From: CAVPTL01 sp963727235
GTDB lineage: Bacteria; Actinomycetota; Thermoleophilia; Gaiellales; JAICJC01
DNA: 64,000 bases
Assembly (NCBI GenBank): GCA_963727235.1
Contig: CAVSFZ010000020.1
Coordinates: forward strand, 1 to 64,000
Direction of reading: 5' to 3'
The notes under the pieces are model-generated. The model searched no databases and had not been told where the DNA came from. It saw only the letters and a program-made list of their open reading frames with translations. Position numbers and translations under genes: made by a program. Of the stretch, positions 34,260 to 42,133 are shown in pieces (positions within the stretch are counted from its first letter, which is position 1; every line of letters starts with the position of its first letter).

Positions 34260-34280
34260 ACCATCGCGGTGCGCGATGGT
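34260..34280. promoter_or_regulatory. Inverted repeat upstream of the DUF7144 gene
   Basis: ACCATCGC and GCGATGGT pair exactly around the five-base loop GGTGC. It lies 36 bases before the ATG of the membrane protein and in the gap divergent to the LuxR-type regulator, so it is a good candidate operator. Confidence 0.5.
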
Positions 34281-34316
34281 GCTTCTGTCTCTCAATAACG
34301 CTCGGAAAGGAGTGTC

Positions 34317-34730
34317 ATGTCAACCGCGACGGTAGGGCCGACGACCGTAGCCCAGCGAGCCGAGACGAAGCTGGCCGGGTGGACGGTTTTTGCGGGTGTG
34401 GTGTTGATCATGGCGGGAGGGTTCAACGTCATCAACGGCTTCACAGCGCTCGATCATTCGAGCTACTTCAACGCCCACATCGTGTACTCCAACCTCACGT
34501 TCTGGGGCTGGATGTTCCTGATCTGGGGAGCCGCCGAGATCATCGCCGGGGCGCTTGTCCTCGGTCGCAACCCGGCGGGCAACTTGATCGGCGTGGTGTT
34601 GGCGGGAACCGCGGCAATCCTCTGGTTCTTCATGATCTTCAGCGCGCCTTGGGCGGCGCTGCTGGGAGTGACCGTGAGCCTGCTTGTGATCCATGGGCTG
34701 ACGGTCGGCGCCGACCGCACTGAGTACTAG
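34317..34730 (+). CDS. DUF7144 family membrane protein
   Basis: 137 residues with four helices: LAGWTVFAGVVLIMAGGFNV, WMFLIWGAAEIIAGALVL, LIGVVLAGTAAILWFFMIF and WAALLGVTVSLLVIHGL. The GW.vFaGv.l...G.fNvi.G...l opening and aly......GW..li.G pattern match the family as I know it. Such proteins are common in high-GC Gram-positive bacteria next to DUF6325 proteins and are thought to belong to stress or envelope functions. The AAAGGAG site supports ATG 34317. Confidence 0.8.
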   Translation: MSTATVGPTTVAQRAETKLAGWTVFAGVVLIMAGGFNVINGFTALDHSSYFNAHIVYSNLTFWGWMFLIWGAAEIIAGALVLGRNPAGNLIGVVLAGTAAILWFFMIFSAPWAALLGVTVSLLVIHGLTVGADRTEY

Positions 34731-34763
34731 TCACCGACAACGCCGAAACAGAAGGGGGAACCA

Positions 34764-35330
34764 ATGGCGATAGGACCGGTTCAGCTACTTGTGTTGGGGT
34801 TTGACCACCCCGATTTTCATGGCGAGGTGGTCGCAGAATTGGAGCGTTTGAAGGACAGCGACACGGTGCGAGTGATCGATTCGCTGGCGGTGTACAAGGA
34901 CGCCGACGGTGAGATCGAGGTGATGCACCTGAGCAACCTGACCCGGGACGAGGCGATCGAGCTTGGCAGCAAGGTGGGCGCGCTGATCGGCCTTGGCATC
35001 GAGGGCGAGGAAGGCGCCGAGGCCGGCGCGCTCGCCGGAGCCGAGGCAGCCGCAGAAGACGGCATCAACGTGTTCAACGACGAGGAGGCCTGGGATGTGC
35101 TGGAAGACATCCCCACCGACTCGGCCGCAGCCTTGATCTTGCTCGAACACCACTGGGCAGTGGGGCTTCGCGACGCGATCGCCCGCGCCGGCGGCTTCCG
35201 CATCTCAGACGGGTTCATCAGCCCGCTTGACCTGGTCGAGATCGGACTGGTGAGCGCGGAGGAAGCTGAGCAGCTCCATGCACTCGAGCAAGGCGCACAG
35301 TCTGCATCCACCGGAGGAGGATCGAAATGA
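34764..35330 (+). CDS. DUF6325/DUF1269-like protein
   Basis: 188 residues. The opening MAIGPVQLLVLGFDHPDFHG, then VAELERLKDSDTVRVIDSLA and VYKDADGEIEVMHLSNL matches the family; a glycine/alanine-rich acidic middle (GIEGEEGAEAGALAGAEAAA) and TDSAAALILLEHHWAVGLRD, then ISPLDLVEIGLVSAEEAEQL complete it. No catalytic residues are known. It follows the DUF7144 gene by 33 bases and overlaps a tiny Arg-rich frame by ATGA. Confidence 0.82.
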   Translation: MAIGPVQLLVLGFDHPDFHGEVVAELERLKDSDTVRVIDSLAVYKDADGEIEVMHLSNLTRDEAIELGSKVGALIGLGIEGEEGAEAGALAGAEAAAEDGINVFNDEEAWDVLEDIPTDSAAALILLEHHWAVGLRDAIARAGGFRISDGFISPLDLVEIGLVSAEEAEQLHALEQGAQSASTGGGSK

Positions 35331-35386
35331 TGGGATCCCGCAGAGTCGCACGGCGGACATCCCGGCGAGTCGCGCGCCGGCGCTAG
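35327..35386 (+). CDS. Possible 19-residue arginine-rich peptide
   Basis: ATG at 35327 overlaps the preceding stop (ATGA) and follows a strong GGAGGAGG site, better than that of most genes here. The peptide is MMGSRRVARRTSRRVARRR, half arginine. It may be a true coupled leader-like or RNA/DNA-binding peptide, or the front of a longer arginine-tailed SHOCT-type protein that lost its rest through a stop. Confidence 0.5.
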   Translation: MMGSRRVARRTSRRVARRR

Positions 35387-35490
35387 AGAGCCAATCCGCC
35401 GGCACGAGTCTCGCAGCCGGGTGTAGGGGATGGGGGTCGGGCCGAGGCTCGAGCCGGCGGATTGACCAAACCGATGGGACGATGAGGACT

Positions 35491-35949
35491 ATGAACATGC
35501 AAATCACCACCCGTGGGGCGAGGCTGATGAGCCGCCACCCACGTCGCGCCGTGGGCATAGGCCTCACGGTTTCGGCACTTCGCGCCATCGATACCGCTGG
35601 TGCCAGGCGAAGAGCACAGCATCTGGCCGAGCCGGCCAAGCGGGCGGTAAGTGATCACAGGGTGCACGCAGAGACCCACCGCGCCAAGACCGACGCGCTC
35701 GATGCGGCTCACCGTGTCCAGCGGATAGGCGTTGCCAAGGCGCTCACCGACAAACGAGTGGCCCGCAAGCTTCGACATGCAACCCATCACGCGTCCCGAG
35801 CCGCCAGCCTCTCGATCAGTTCACCCCGCCGCCACCGCATCCGAAACACCACCGTCGTCGTGATCGCTGCCGGCACACTCGCGGGAGCCGGGTATGCCGC
35901 GCGGCAGAAGGTCGCGACGGTAGACGGGAGCAACGACCAGCCGGCGTGA
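35491..35949 (+). CDS. Basic protein with C-terminal membrane helix
   Basis: 152 residues, very basic (ARRRAQHLAEPAKRAVSDHR, RVARKLRHATHHASRAASL), with a hydrophobic stretch near the end (TVVVIAAGTLAGAGYAA). Three in-frame ATG codons at 35482, 35491 and 35497 compete; none has ideal spacing. Reminiscent of small proteins accompanying DUF6325 genes. No known function. Confidence 0.55.
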   Translation: MNMQITTRGARLMSRHPRRAVGIGLTVSALRAIDTAGARRRAQHLAEPAKRAVSDHRVHAETHRAKTDALDAAHRVQRIGVAKALTDKRVARKLRHATHHASRAASLSISSPRRHRIRNTTVVVIAAGTLAGAGYAARQKVATVDGSNDQPA

Positions 35950-35959
35950 TCAGAAAATG

Positions 35960-35994
35960 GCGCCGCCCGCCGCATTTCGCGGGCAAAACGGCGC
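35960..35994 (+). terminator. GC-rich hairpin, probable terminator
   Basis: GCGCCG-CCCGC at 35960-35970 can pair with GCGGG (35979-35983) and CGGCGC (35989-35994), with a CAAAA bulge between the two 3' blocks. It sits between the basic protein and the next secreted protein gene. There is no T tract. Confidence 0.4.
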
Positions 35995-36006
35995 TAGGAT
36001 CTTCCC

Positions 36007-36411
36007 ATGCGCAAGCCGTTTGCGATCGCCGTGGCGATGTTGATCATGGTGCTGGCGCTTCCGATGCTGGCATCGGCGGCCTCCACAGACCATGAGTTCA
36101 CGCTTCAGCACGGCGTTCGGCACAAGGTGTTTCTCGTCCACATGCGCACCAACGGCACCCTCAAGCTGGTCTTCCACTACTCGGATGTGCGCAACCCGCA
36201 TGCCCACTTCTACGTCAATCTCCTGAAGGCGGGCTGGAAGGAGGACGTGCTGCTGATCGACACCGCAGACCGATCGGCGTGTGAGGGCGCGCTCGGCACC
36301 TTCTACTGCCACGTGAACCGCAGGGGCACCACCAAGGGCTGGTACAACGTGAAGGTGATCAAGGCCACGGTGCCGGCCGCCAAGGTGGGCATCACCATCA
36401 CCCACCCGTAG
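36007..36411 (+). CDS. Small secreted protein
   Basis: 134 residues. A clear signal peptide (MRKPFAIAVAMLIMVLALPM, cleavage after ASAAS) is followed by a beta-type domain with two cysteines (DRSACEGALGTFYCHVN) that may form a disulfide. No family is recognised. It is convergent with the DUF899 gene, five bases apart. Confidence 0.7.
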   Translation: MRKPFAIAVAMLIMVLALPMLASAASTDHEFTLQHGVRHKVFLVHMRTNGTLKLVFHYSDVRNPHAHFYVNLLKAGWKEDVLLIDTADRSACEGALGTFYCHVNRRGTTKGWYNVKVIKATVPAAKVGITITHP

Positions 36412-36415
36412 CACC

Positions 36416-37183
36416 TCATCCGCTGGGGTACTCGTCGTGGCGATGCCACCAGTGCCCGGTCTCGTTGCGGCCCAGCGGCGCACGGTCGAGCCACTGGAAC
36501 ATGGCCCAGAGGCCGTCCAGCCCCCGCGCGTACGCCGAGTAGGTGTGGTAAACGACGCCGTCCTCGAGTGCGAACGCGCTCACACCGGGCCCCTCACGCC
36601 TGAACGTCTCCCAGTCAGTTCCGACGATGCTGGATGCAAACCCGTTCAGCCTGGAGCTGTCCTCGGCGTTAGCCGGCCGCATGTCGGAGGTGCGGAAGTT
36701 GTACTCGACGGCTCCGGCCTCCCACTCCTGCTTGGTGTGTGCCGCGTGGAAGTCGTAGTTGAAGTCGCTGTCGGCCGACGACGCCCAGGGGAAGCTCCAG
36801 CCCATCCGCTGTTTGTAGGCCTGCAGCTTCGGGAGCGGAGCCCGCGACACCGCACACAGCGCGACGTCGTGGTTGGCGAGGTGGACGACGGAGCCGTCGA
36901 AGCCGTCGGCGATGGCCGAACAGGACGGACACCCGGCGGTGTAGTCGGGCCCGAACATGAAGTGATAGACCAGAAGCTGCGCGCGTCCGCCGAAGAGATC
37001 GGCGAGAGACGCTGTGCCTTCATCGGTCTCGAAGCGGTACTGCTTGTCGATTCGCACCCACGGCAGCTGCCGCCGCATCCGAGCCACCTCGTCACTGCGC
37101 CGTGTGAGCGCCTTCTCGGCCTCGAGCAGCTCCAGACGGGCTGCAAGCCACTCCTCAGGTGTCCCAGTCGCGTGATCGGTCAT
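36416..37183 (-). CDS. DUF899 thioredoxin-like protein
   Basis: 255 residues. DLFGGRAQLLVYHFMFGPDY and AGCPSCSAIADGFDGSVVHL carry the CxxC of this peroxiredoxin-like family; LPKLQAYKQRMGWSFPWASS and DFNYDFHAAHTKQEW follow, and GVVYHTYSAYARGLDGLWAM is the family C-terminus. Members are widespread beside ArsR-regulated genes but their reaction is not established; a redox role is likely. Its start lies 23 bases after the DUF2182 stop, so both share a transcript from the ArsR-type operator region. Confidence 0.88.
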   Translation of the reverse strand: MTDHATGTPEEWLAARLELLEAEKALTRRSDEVARMRRQLPWVRIDKQYRFETDEGTASLADLFGGRAQLLVYHFMFGPDYTAGCPSCSAIADGFDGSVVHLANHDVALCAVSRAPLPKLQAYKQRMGWSFPWASSADSDFNYDFHAAHTKQEWEAGAVEYNFRTSDMRPANAEDSSRLNGFASSIVGTDWETFRREGPGVSAFALEDGVVYHTYSAYARGLDGLWAMFQWLDRAPLGRNETGHWWHRHDEYPSG

Positions 37184-37206
37184 GTCTCTTCTCTCCTTCG
37201 TCTGTC

Positions 37207-37860
37207 TCACATTGGTGGCATCAGTCCGGGAACCGACGAGGGCGCGAGCATGATCAGGATTCCCAGTCCCACGAGCGCGAGCGCCAGCGGCACGTCCACA
37301 GCGGCGTTCGCGGGGACGAGCTTCTGGGCTGCGGCCAGCCCGGCGATCACGACCATCCAGGTGACGCTCATGACGCTCAGCGCCACCAGGATCAGCATCA
37401 GCCCGATGCTCGATCCGACGCAGTCGAGACCGAACCGCCACCCCGAGCGGACGCCCTCCCTGCAGCGCCGGCGGAAGTGCCGCTTGAGCGGCGTGAGCTC
37501 ATACACGCCCGCGGCGATCGCGACGGCGCCGGCGATGCGAGTCCCGTGCGGCCGGTACACCGCGTACACGGCGACGCCGACAAGCGTCCAGACGGCCAGG
37601 TATGACCCGACGAACATCGGCGCGTCGCGCAAACGGCCGCCGGCGCGGACGCTTCTGGCCGCGGCCGGAGCCGCACCGGGCAGCATCATCGCGGCCATCA
37701 TCGCGACCCACACGCCGACGAAGAACCAGAACGAGCCGAGTCGGGTGGCGGCCCCCATGTCCATCCCGCTCATCTGCCGGACGGCGATGACCCAGCACGC
37801 GGCAGCGAGGGCGAGCGTCGCCGCGAGTACCGCGGGGACTGCTCTGTCTGCGACCGTCAT
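37207..37860 (-). CDS. DUF2182 membrane protein, predicted metal-binding
   Basis: 217 residues with five to six helices. SGMDMGAATRLGSFWFFVGV, then WVAMMAAMMLPGAAPAAARS is the family signature (MxMG...W..Mm.AMMlPs..P), and YELTPLKRHFRRRCREG with SGWRFGLDCVGSSIGLM follows, typical of DUF2182. Thought to be membrane proteins binding metal; often with DUF1326 or DUF899. It is divergent from the SRPBCC-ArsR pair across two palindromes. Confidence 0.88.
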   Translation of the reverse strand: MTVADRAVPAVLAATLALAAACWVIAVRQMSGMDMGAATRLGSFWFFVGVWVAMMAAMMLPGAAPAAARSVRAGGRLRDAPMFVGSYLAVWTLVGVAVYAVYRPHGTRIAGAVAIAAGVYELTPLKRHFRRRCREGVRSGWRFGLDCVGSSIGLMLILVALSVMSVTWMVVIAGLAAAQKLVPANAAVDVPLALALVGLGILIMLAPSSVPGLMPPM

Positions 37861-37889
37861 CGACCCCCCTCTGGTGGTTTGATATACGC

Positions 37890-37904
37890 GCAACCGTCGG
37901 TTGC
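37890..37904. promoter_or_regulatory. ArsR-type operator palindrome 1
   Basis: GCAACCGTCGGTTGC is a perfect six-base inverted repeat with a three-base centre, preceded by GCGC shared with the second site. It lies between the divergent DUF2182 and SRPBCC-ArsR units. Confidence 0.7.
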
Positions 37905-37924
37905 TGATCTGTTTGATAGCATGC

Positions 37925-37939
37925 GCAACCATAAGTTGC
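37925..37939. promoter_or_regulatory. ArsR-type operator palindrome 2
   Basis: GCAACCATAAGTTGC repeats the first site with the arms GCAAC/GTTGC intact. The centres of the two sites are 35 bases apart. They probably bind the ArsR protein encoded downstream, giving control of both divergent units. Confidence 0.7.
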
Positions 37940-37956
37940 AAATCGAGTGAGGAGCC

Positions 37957-38430
37957 GTGGTGCCCGCCGACCGGATTGAGCGAGAGATCGACATCGATGC
38001 ACCCATCGAGGTCGTCTGGAACGTGATCACGCAGCCCGAGCACATCACCGTGTGGTTCACCGACACCGCCGAGCTCGACCTGCGACCGGGCGGTGCTGGC
38101 CGCCTCGGCTGGGACGCCAAAGCCCGCACCCGGCCGACGGTCGTCAATCTCCAGGTCGAGCGGATCGATCCGCCCCACCACTTCTCGTTCCGGTGGGGCT
38201 ACGACGACGGCGACGACGCCACCGAGACAAACGCACCGCTGGTCGAGTTCAACCTCGAAGCTCGCGGTAGCTCGACGCGCCTGCATCTCGTCGAAAGCGG
38301 CCTGGACAAGATCGATCGCTCCGACGACGAGAAGCAGACCTACTTCACCTCGCACAGCAGCGGCTGGGACACCATCGCCGAGCGCCTGCGTGACTACGCA
38401 CCGACACAGCGGAGCACCGTCGCCGGGTAA
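37957..38430 (+). CDS. SRPBCC (AHSA1-like) protein
   Basis: 157 residues from GTG 37957, preceded by GAGGAG. IEREIDIDAPIEVVWNVITQ, then PEHITVWFTDTAELDLRPGG and SSTRLHLVESGLDKI with SSGWDTIAERLRDYA at the end are typical of Aha1/AHSA1-like SRPBCC proteins, which often accompany ArsR regulators. Probably binds a small hydrophobic ligand. The stop overlaps the ArsR start (TAATG). Confidence 0.88.
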   Translation: MVPADRIEREIDIDAPIEVVWNVITQPEHITVWFTDTAELDLRPGGAGRLGWDAKARTRPTVVNLQVERIDPPHHFSFRWGYDDGDDATETNAPLVEFNLEARGSSTRLHLVESGLDKIDRSDDEKQTYFTSHSSGWDTIAERLRDYAPTQRSTVAG

Positions 38431-38777
38431 TGCCGCCCACCGCAATCGACACCGAGGCGCTGGTCGCGGCGGTCACCGAACCAACCCGGCGCCAGATGCT
38501 CGACCTGCTGCTCGAGCGCGGCGACTCAACCGCGACCGAGCTTGCCGGCAGCCTGCCGATCACCCGGCAGGCGGTCAGCAAACACCTGACCGTGCTCACT
38601 CGGGCCGGCCTGGTCACAGGCGAGAAGAGCGGACGCGAGCTGCGCTACCGCCTGGACGTCGAACGGCTCGACCGAGCAGCGCAGTCGCTCGGCGAGCTCG
38701 CCGCCGCGTGGGATCAGCGGCTCTTGCGGATCAAGCGGATGGCTGAGGCGGCGGCCGCGGACGCCACCAAGGACTAA
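38430..38777 (+). CDS. ArsR-family regulator
   Basis: 115 residues. LVAAVTEPTRRQMLDLLLER, then GDSTATELAGSLPITRQAVS and KHLTVLTRAGLVTGEKSGRE form the winged helix. The metal-binding cysteines of true arsenic sensors are absent, so it belongs to the ArsR group paired with SRPBCC proteins. It likely binds the two palindromes at 37890-37939. Its last four bases overlap the convergent DHFR-like gene. Confidence 0.92.
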   Translation: MPPTAIDTEALVAAVTEPTRRQMLDLLLERGDSTATELAGSLPITRQAVSKHLTVLTRAGLVTGEKSGRELRYRLDVERLDRAAQSLGELAAAWDQRLLRIKRMAEAAAADATKD

Positions 38778-39355
38778 GACCGGACGCGGTAGCGGATATG
38801 GGTCGCCTCCGGCGTGTCGATCACCCGGACGATCTCCAGCTCGACCCGCGACGGCAAAGCCTCGAACAGCCGTCGCCCCTCCCCGAACAGCACGGGAATC
38901 TGGTGGATCTGCAACTCGTCCAGCACACCGGCCTCGAGCGCGCGCTGGGCGGTGTAGGCGCCGTGCACCAACACGTCCCGATCCCCGGCGGCCGCCTTCG
39001 CCTGCGCCATCGCGCTTGCAATCCCATCGGCCACGTACGTCACCAGCGGGTAGTCCGCAACCGTCGGCCCGGGTGGCCGGTGACTGGGCACGAAGATCGG
39101 GACGCCATGATGGTCGCCCTTCCAGTGGTCGACCTGCTCCACGGTGCGCCGACCTACCAGCACCGCACCGGTCGCGTACCACTCGTCGAACAGCTCCCCG
39201 GCGGGGCCGGCAGGCCGGCCGAACTCCCCGTCCGGCGTCATAAACCAATCGTGCAGGCGCATGAAGCCGTCGCCGCCGGGGTTGTGCGGCCCGTCGTTGG
39301 GGCCCGCGATGTAGCCGTCCAGCGACATCGACATGTAGAGCACCGAGTTCGACAC
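38774..39355 (-). CDS. Dihydrofolate-reductase-family protein
   Basis: 193 residues. VLYMSMSLDGYIAGPNDGPH is the family opening; ATGAVLVGRRTVEQVDHWKG, DVLVHGAYTAQRALEAGVLD and ELQIHQIPVLFGEGRRLFEA follow. NADPH-dependent reductase fold of the RibD/YyaP kind. GTG 39355 is used; ATG 39334 is possible. A much longer upstream frame runs antisense to LtrA and is not real. A second relative is at 30830-31393. Confidence 0.88.
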   Translation of the reverse strand: MSNSVLYMSMSLDGYIAGPNDGPHNPGGDGFMRLHDWFMTPDGEFGRPAGPAGELFDEWYATGAVLVGRRTVEQVDHWKGDHHGVPIFVPSHRPPGPTVADYPLVTYVADGIASAMAQAKAAAGDRDVLVHGAYTAQRALEAGVLDELQIHQIPVLFGEGRRLFEALPSRVELEIVRVIDTPEATHIRYRVRS

Positions 39356-39475
39356 CTCAACCTCCCGCGGTGGTGATCCAGATTCGCATTCTTCCTGTAG
39401 ACCGCGTGAAACGGCGTTTGTCATCGCCACGGTCCTACGAGTGCCAGCGTCAGGGGCGGCGGCTATGGTCCGGGA

Positions 39476-40651
39476 GTGAGCGGTTCGAATCACTTCCGCC
39501 AGCGCACAGGCGAGGAGCAACGCGCGACCTGGCTGGAGCTGTTCTTCGATCTCGTCTTCGTGTTCGCGGTCACCCAGCTCAGCCACCTGCTGCTCAATCA
39601 CCTGACCCTGACCGGTGCCGCGCAGACGCTGTTTCTGCTGCTGGTCGTCTGGTGGGCGTGGATCTACACGGCCTGGATGACCAACTGGTTCGACCCCGAA
39701 TCGGTGCATGTGCGGCTGGTGTTGCTGGTGGTGATGGCCGCCAGCCTGATGATGGCCGTGGCCGTCCCCAAGGCGTTTGGTGAGTTGGCGCTGCTGTTCG
39801 CCTGCTCGTACGTCACGCTCCAGGTCGCGCGAAACGCATTCAACGTGTACGCGACTCCACGCGACAACGAGCTTCATGGCGTGTTTCTCCGCATCCTCGT
39901 CTGGAGCCTGGCCGCGGGGGCGTTGTGGCTGGCCGGCGGGCTCGCGGCATCGGGTGCCCGCACGTGGCTGTGGATCGCGGCGCTGGCGGTCGACTACGTA
40001 GGGCCGTCGGTGGGCTACTGGACGCCGCGGCTGGGCCGGTCCATGACCACAGAGTGGGAGATCGAAACAGCGCACTTTGCCGAGCGGTTCCAGCTCTTCA
40101 TCATCATCGCGCTGGGCGAGTCGATCGTCGTCACCGGGGCGACCGCGTCCTCGCTCGTGCTCGACCTTCCGATCGGGACGTCGCTGATGGTGGCGTTCGC
40201 GTCGTCCGCAGCCCTGTGGTGGCTCTACTTCGACGAGGTGGGTTGGCGCGCGCAGCGGTTCCTGTCTCGGTCCGACGAGAGAGGCCGGCTGGCGCGCGAC
40301 GCCTACACCTACCTGCACATTCCGATCATCGCGGGCATCATCGTCGTGGCCGTGGGAGACGAGATTGTGATCGCACACCCCAGCTCGACGCCTTCGGGCG
40401 TCGAGCTGGCCGTGATCCTGGGCGGTCCGGTGCTGTACCTGATGGGTCACACCCTGTTTCGACTGCGCATGATCGGAAACGTCAGCCGCAAGCGGGTGTT
40501 TGCGGCGGCCGCCATTGTGGCGCTCGCGCCATTGGGAGTCGTACTTCCGTCGCTTGCAACCGCGGCGTGTGTGCTCGTGATCCTGACCGTGCTGGCGACG
40601 GCGGAGACACGCAACCGCATCGCAGCCGAGGCAGCTTCACCCGCGGGGTGA
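39476..40651 (+). CDS. Low-temperature requirement A (LtrA)-like membrane protein
   Basis: 391 residues with about ten helices. ATWLELFFDLVFVFAVTQLS is the LtrA signature, WAWIYTAWMTNWFDPE and HFAERFQLFIIIALGESIVV the other hallmarks. Named after a Listeria gene needed for growth in the cold; the molecular role is unknown. GTG 39476 is the likely start. The stop codon falls inside a palindromic repeat (40648-40678), which may end transcription. Confidence 0.92.
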   Translation: MSGSNHFRQRTGEEQRATWLELFFDLVFVFAVTQLSHLLLNHLTLTGAAQTLFLLLVVWWAWIYTAWMTNWFDPESVHVRLVLLVVMAASLMMAVAVPKAFGELALLFACSYVTLQVARNAFNVYATPRDNELHGVFLRILVWSLAAGALWLAGGLAASGARTWLWIAALAVDYVGPSVGYWTPRLGRSMTTEWEIETAHFAERFQLFIIIALGESIVVTGATASSLVLDLPIGTSLMVAFASSAALWWLYFDEVGWRAQRFLSRSDERGRLARDAYTYLHIPIIAGIIVVAVGDEIVIAHPSSTPSGVELAVILGGPVLYLMGHTLFRLRMIGNVSRKRVFAAAAIVALAPLGVVLPSLATAACVLVILTVLATAETRNRIAAEAASPAG

Positions 40652-40678
40652 ATAACGGTGCCTGGCACCGATATTCAC
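40648..40678. repeat. Palindromic repeat copy A
   Basis: A 31-base palindrome with core GGTGCCTGGCACC and flanks GTGAATA/TATTCAC, one mismatch between arms. It overlaps the LtrA stop codon. Three further copies lie at 45949, 45995 and 47177. Confidence 0.85.
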
Positions 40679-40711
40679 GGTAGGCGATCTCGGCCCACAT
40701 ACTCTTCCCCC

Positions 40712-41143
40712 ATGCCGACCGACCGCCTTTTGAGGACGATGAACACGGTTCACCGTGGGCTGCTCAAGCTGAGCGGCGGGCGGCTGGGCTGGCGAGCCGC
40801 CGGCATGCCGGTGCTCGAGCTGACCACGACGGGGCGCAAGAGCGGGAAGTCGCGGACGGTGATGCTGACCTCCCCGATCCAGAACGGTGACGCGATCGTG
40901 GTCGTCGCCTCCCGCGGCGGCGATGACCAGCACCCCGCGTGGTTTCTCAACCTGCGCGACCATCCCGCCGTGGAGGTGGCATATGCCGGGCAGCCCAAGC
41001 GGGCGATGCGGGCGCGGGTGGCGAGCGCCGATGAGCGGCCGGTGCTGTGGCCCCGGGTGATCGCCGCGCACAAGGGCTACGCCGACTATCAGACCCGAAC
41101 AGACCGCGAGATCCCACTGGTGCTGCTGGAACCCGTCGAGTAG
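40712..41143 (+). CDS. Deazaflavin/F420-dependent nitroreductase-family protein (DDN-like)
   Basis: 143 residues. GMPVLELTTTGRKSGKSRTV is the family motif (L.T.GRkSG..R.vpL), followed by DAIVVVASRGGDDQHPAWFL and NLRDHPAVEVAYAGQPKRAM. Such proteins bind F420H2 and reduce quinones or nitro compounds. ATG 40712 was chosen over an open upstream extension running into the palindromic repeat. It precedes the ABC exporter by 15 bases and may share its transcript. Confidence 0.9.
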   Translation: MPTDRLLRTMNTVHRGLLKLSGGRLGWRAAGMPVLELTTTGRKSGKSRTVMLTSPIQNGDAIVVVASRGGDDQHPAWFLNLRDHPAVEVAYAGQPKRAMRARVASADERPVLWPRVIAAHKGYADYQTRTDREIPLVLLEPVE

Positions 41144-41158
41144 CTATCGTCACCGGTC

Positions 41159-42133
41159 GTGGCTGAGAACAACGGCGGCGCTGCGGAGGCCGATGCCGTC
41201 ATCCAAACGGTCGATCTGACCAAGATCTACACAGGCGACGTGAAGGCGGTCGACGGACTCAACCTGGCCGTCAAGCGGGGCGAGATCTTTGGCCTGCTGG
41301 GGCCAAACGGCGCCGGCAAGACCACCACAGCGGGCATGCTCACAACGCGGGTGCTGCCGACCTCGGGGCAGGCCCTGGTGGGCGGGATCGACGTGGTCAG
41401 GTACCCCGCGATCGCCAAACAGCTGATTGGTGTCGTGTCCCAGACAAACACCCTGGATCGCTCGCTCACGGTCTGGGAGAACCTCTACTTCCACGGCCGG
41501 TTCTTTGGCTTGGGCGCCGCCGCCTCACGGGCGGCTGCCGACGAGCTGTTGGCGATGTTTCGCCTCAGCGAGCGCGCCAAGGCGCCGGTGATGGCGCTCT
41601 CTGGCGGCCTGGCACAACGGCTGATGGTGGCCCGGGCGGTGCTGCACAAGCCCGCCATCCTGTTCCTCGACGAGCCCACCGCCGGCCTCGACCCGCAGAG
41701 CCGCATCGGCCTCTGGGAGATCGTCGAGGGCCTGCACGACGAGGGCCAGACCGTGGTGCTGACGACCCACAACATGGAAGAAGCCGATCAGCTGTGCGAC
41801 CGGATCGGGATCATGGACCACGGCAGGATCCTGTCGCTCGACACTCCCGAGCAGCTGAAGCAATCGGTCGGCGCCGACACGATCGTGACTCTCACCGCCG
41901 ACGGTGACCTGAACGCGCTCGCCGAGATCCTCCATCAGAAGGTTGACGGGGTCGATTCGGCAACCACGCTGGAGGGCTCTGTCCAGCTCGCCGTGCGGGG
42001 CACCGATCGGGTGCTGATTCGGGTGATCTCGGCCGCCGAGGAGGCGGGGGTCGCGGTGCGCGACGTCCAGGTTGCCCCGCCGACGCTGGAGAACGTCTTC
42101 ATCAAGCTCACCGGCAAGGAGCTGCGCGACTGA
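41159..42133 (+). CDS. ABC transporter ATP-binding protein (DrrA-like)
   Basis: 324 residues. Walker A GLLGPNGAGKTTTAGMLT, signature MALSGGLAQRLMVARAV, Walker B AILFLDEPTAGLDPQS and the H-loop TTHNMEEADQLC are all present. The C-terminal 100 residues match the accessory domain of drug-resistance ATPases. It powers the ABC-2 permease downstream, whose ATG shares one base with this stop. The exported compound is unknown. Confidence 0.94.
   Translation: MAENNGGAAEADAVIQTVDLTKIYTGDVKAVDGLNLAVKRGEIFGLLGPNGAGKTTTAGMLTTRVLPTSGQALVGGIDVVRYPAIAKQLIGVVSQTNTLDRSLTVWENLYFHGRFFGLGAAASRAAADELLAMFRLSERAKAPVMALSGGLAQRLMVARAVLHKPAILFLDEPTAGLDPQSRIGLWEIVEGLHDEGQTVVLTTHNMEEADQLCDRIGIMDHGRILSLDTPEQLKQSVGADTIVTLTADGDLNALAEILHQKVDGVDSATTLEGSVQLAVRGTDRVLIRVISAAEEAGVAVRDVQVAPPTLENVFIKLTGKELRD

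Noticed and set aside
32708..34723. A 671-codon plus-strand frame opposite the LuxR-type regulator
   Set aside because: No domain content; antisense to a gene with clear GYP and LuxR motifs, and it runs over the start of the DUF7144 gene in another frame.
38774..40450. A 558-codon frame on the minus strand opposite LtrA
   Set aside because: Only its last third (the DHFR-like protein) has family content. The rest is an arginine/histidine/glutamine-rich antisense shadow of the LtrA gene, which is common in GC-rich DNA.
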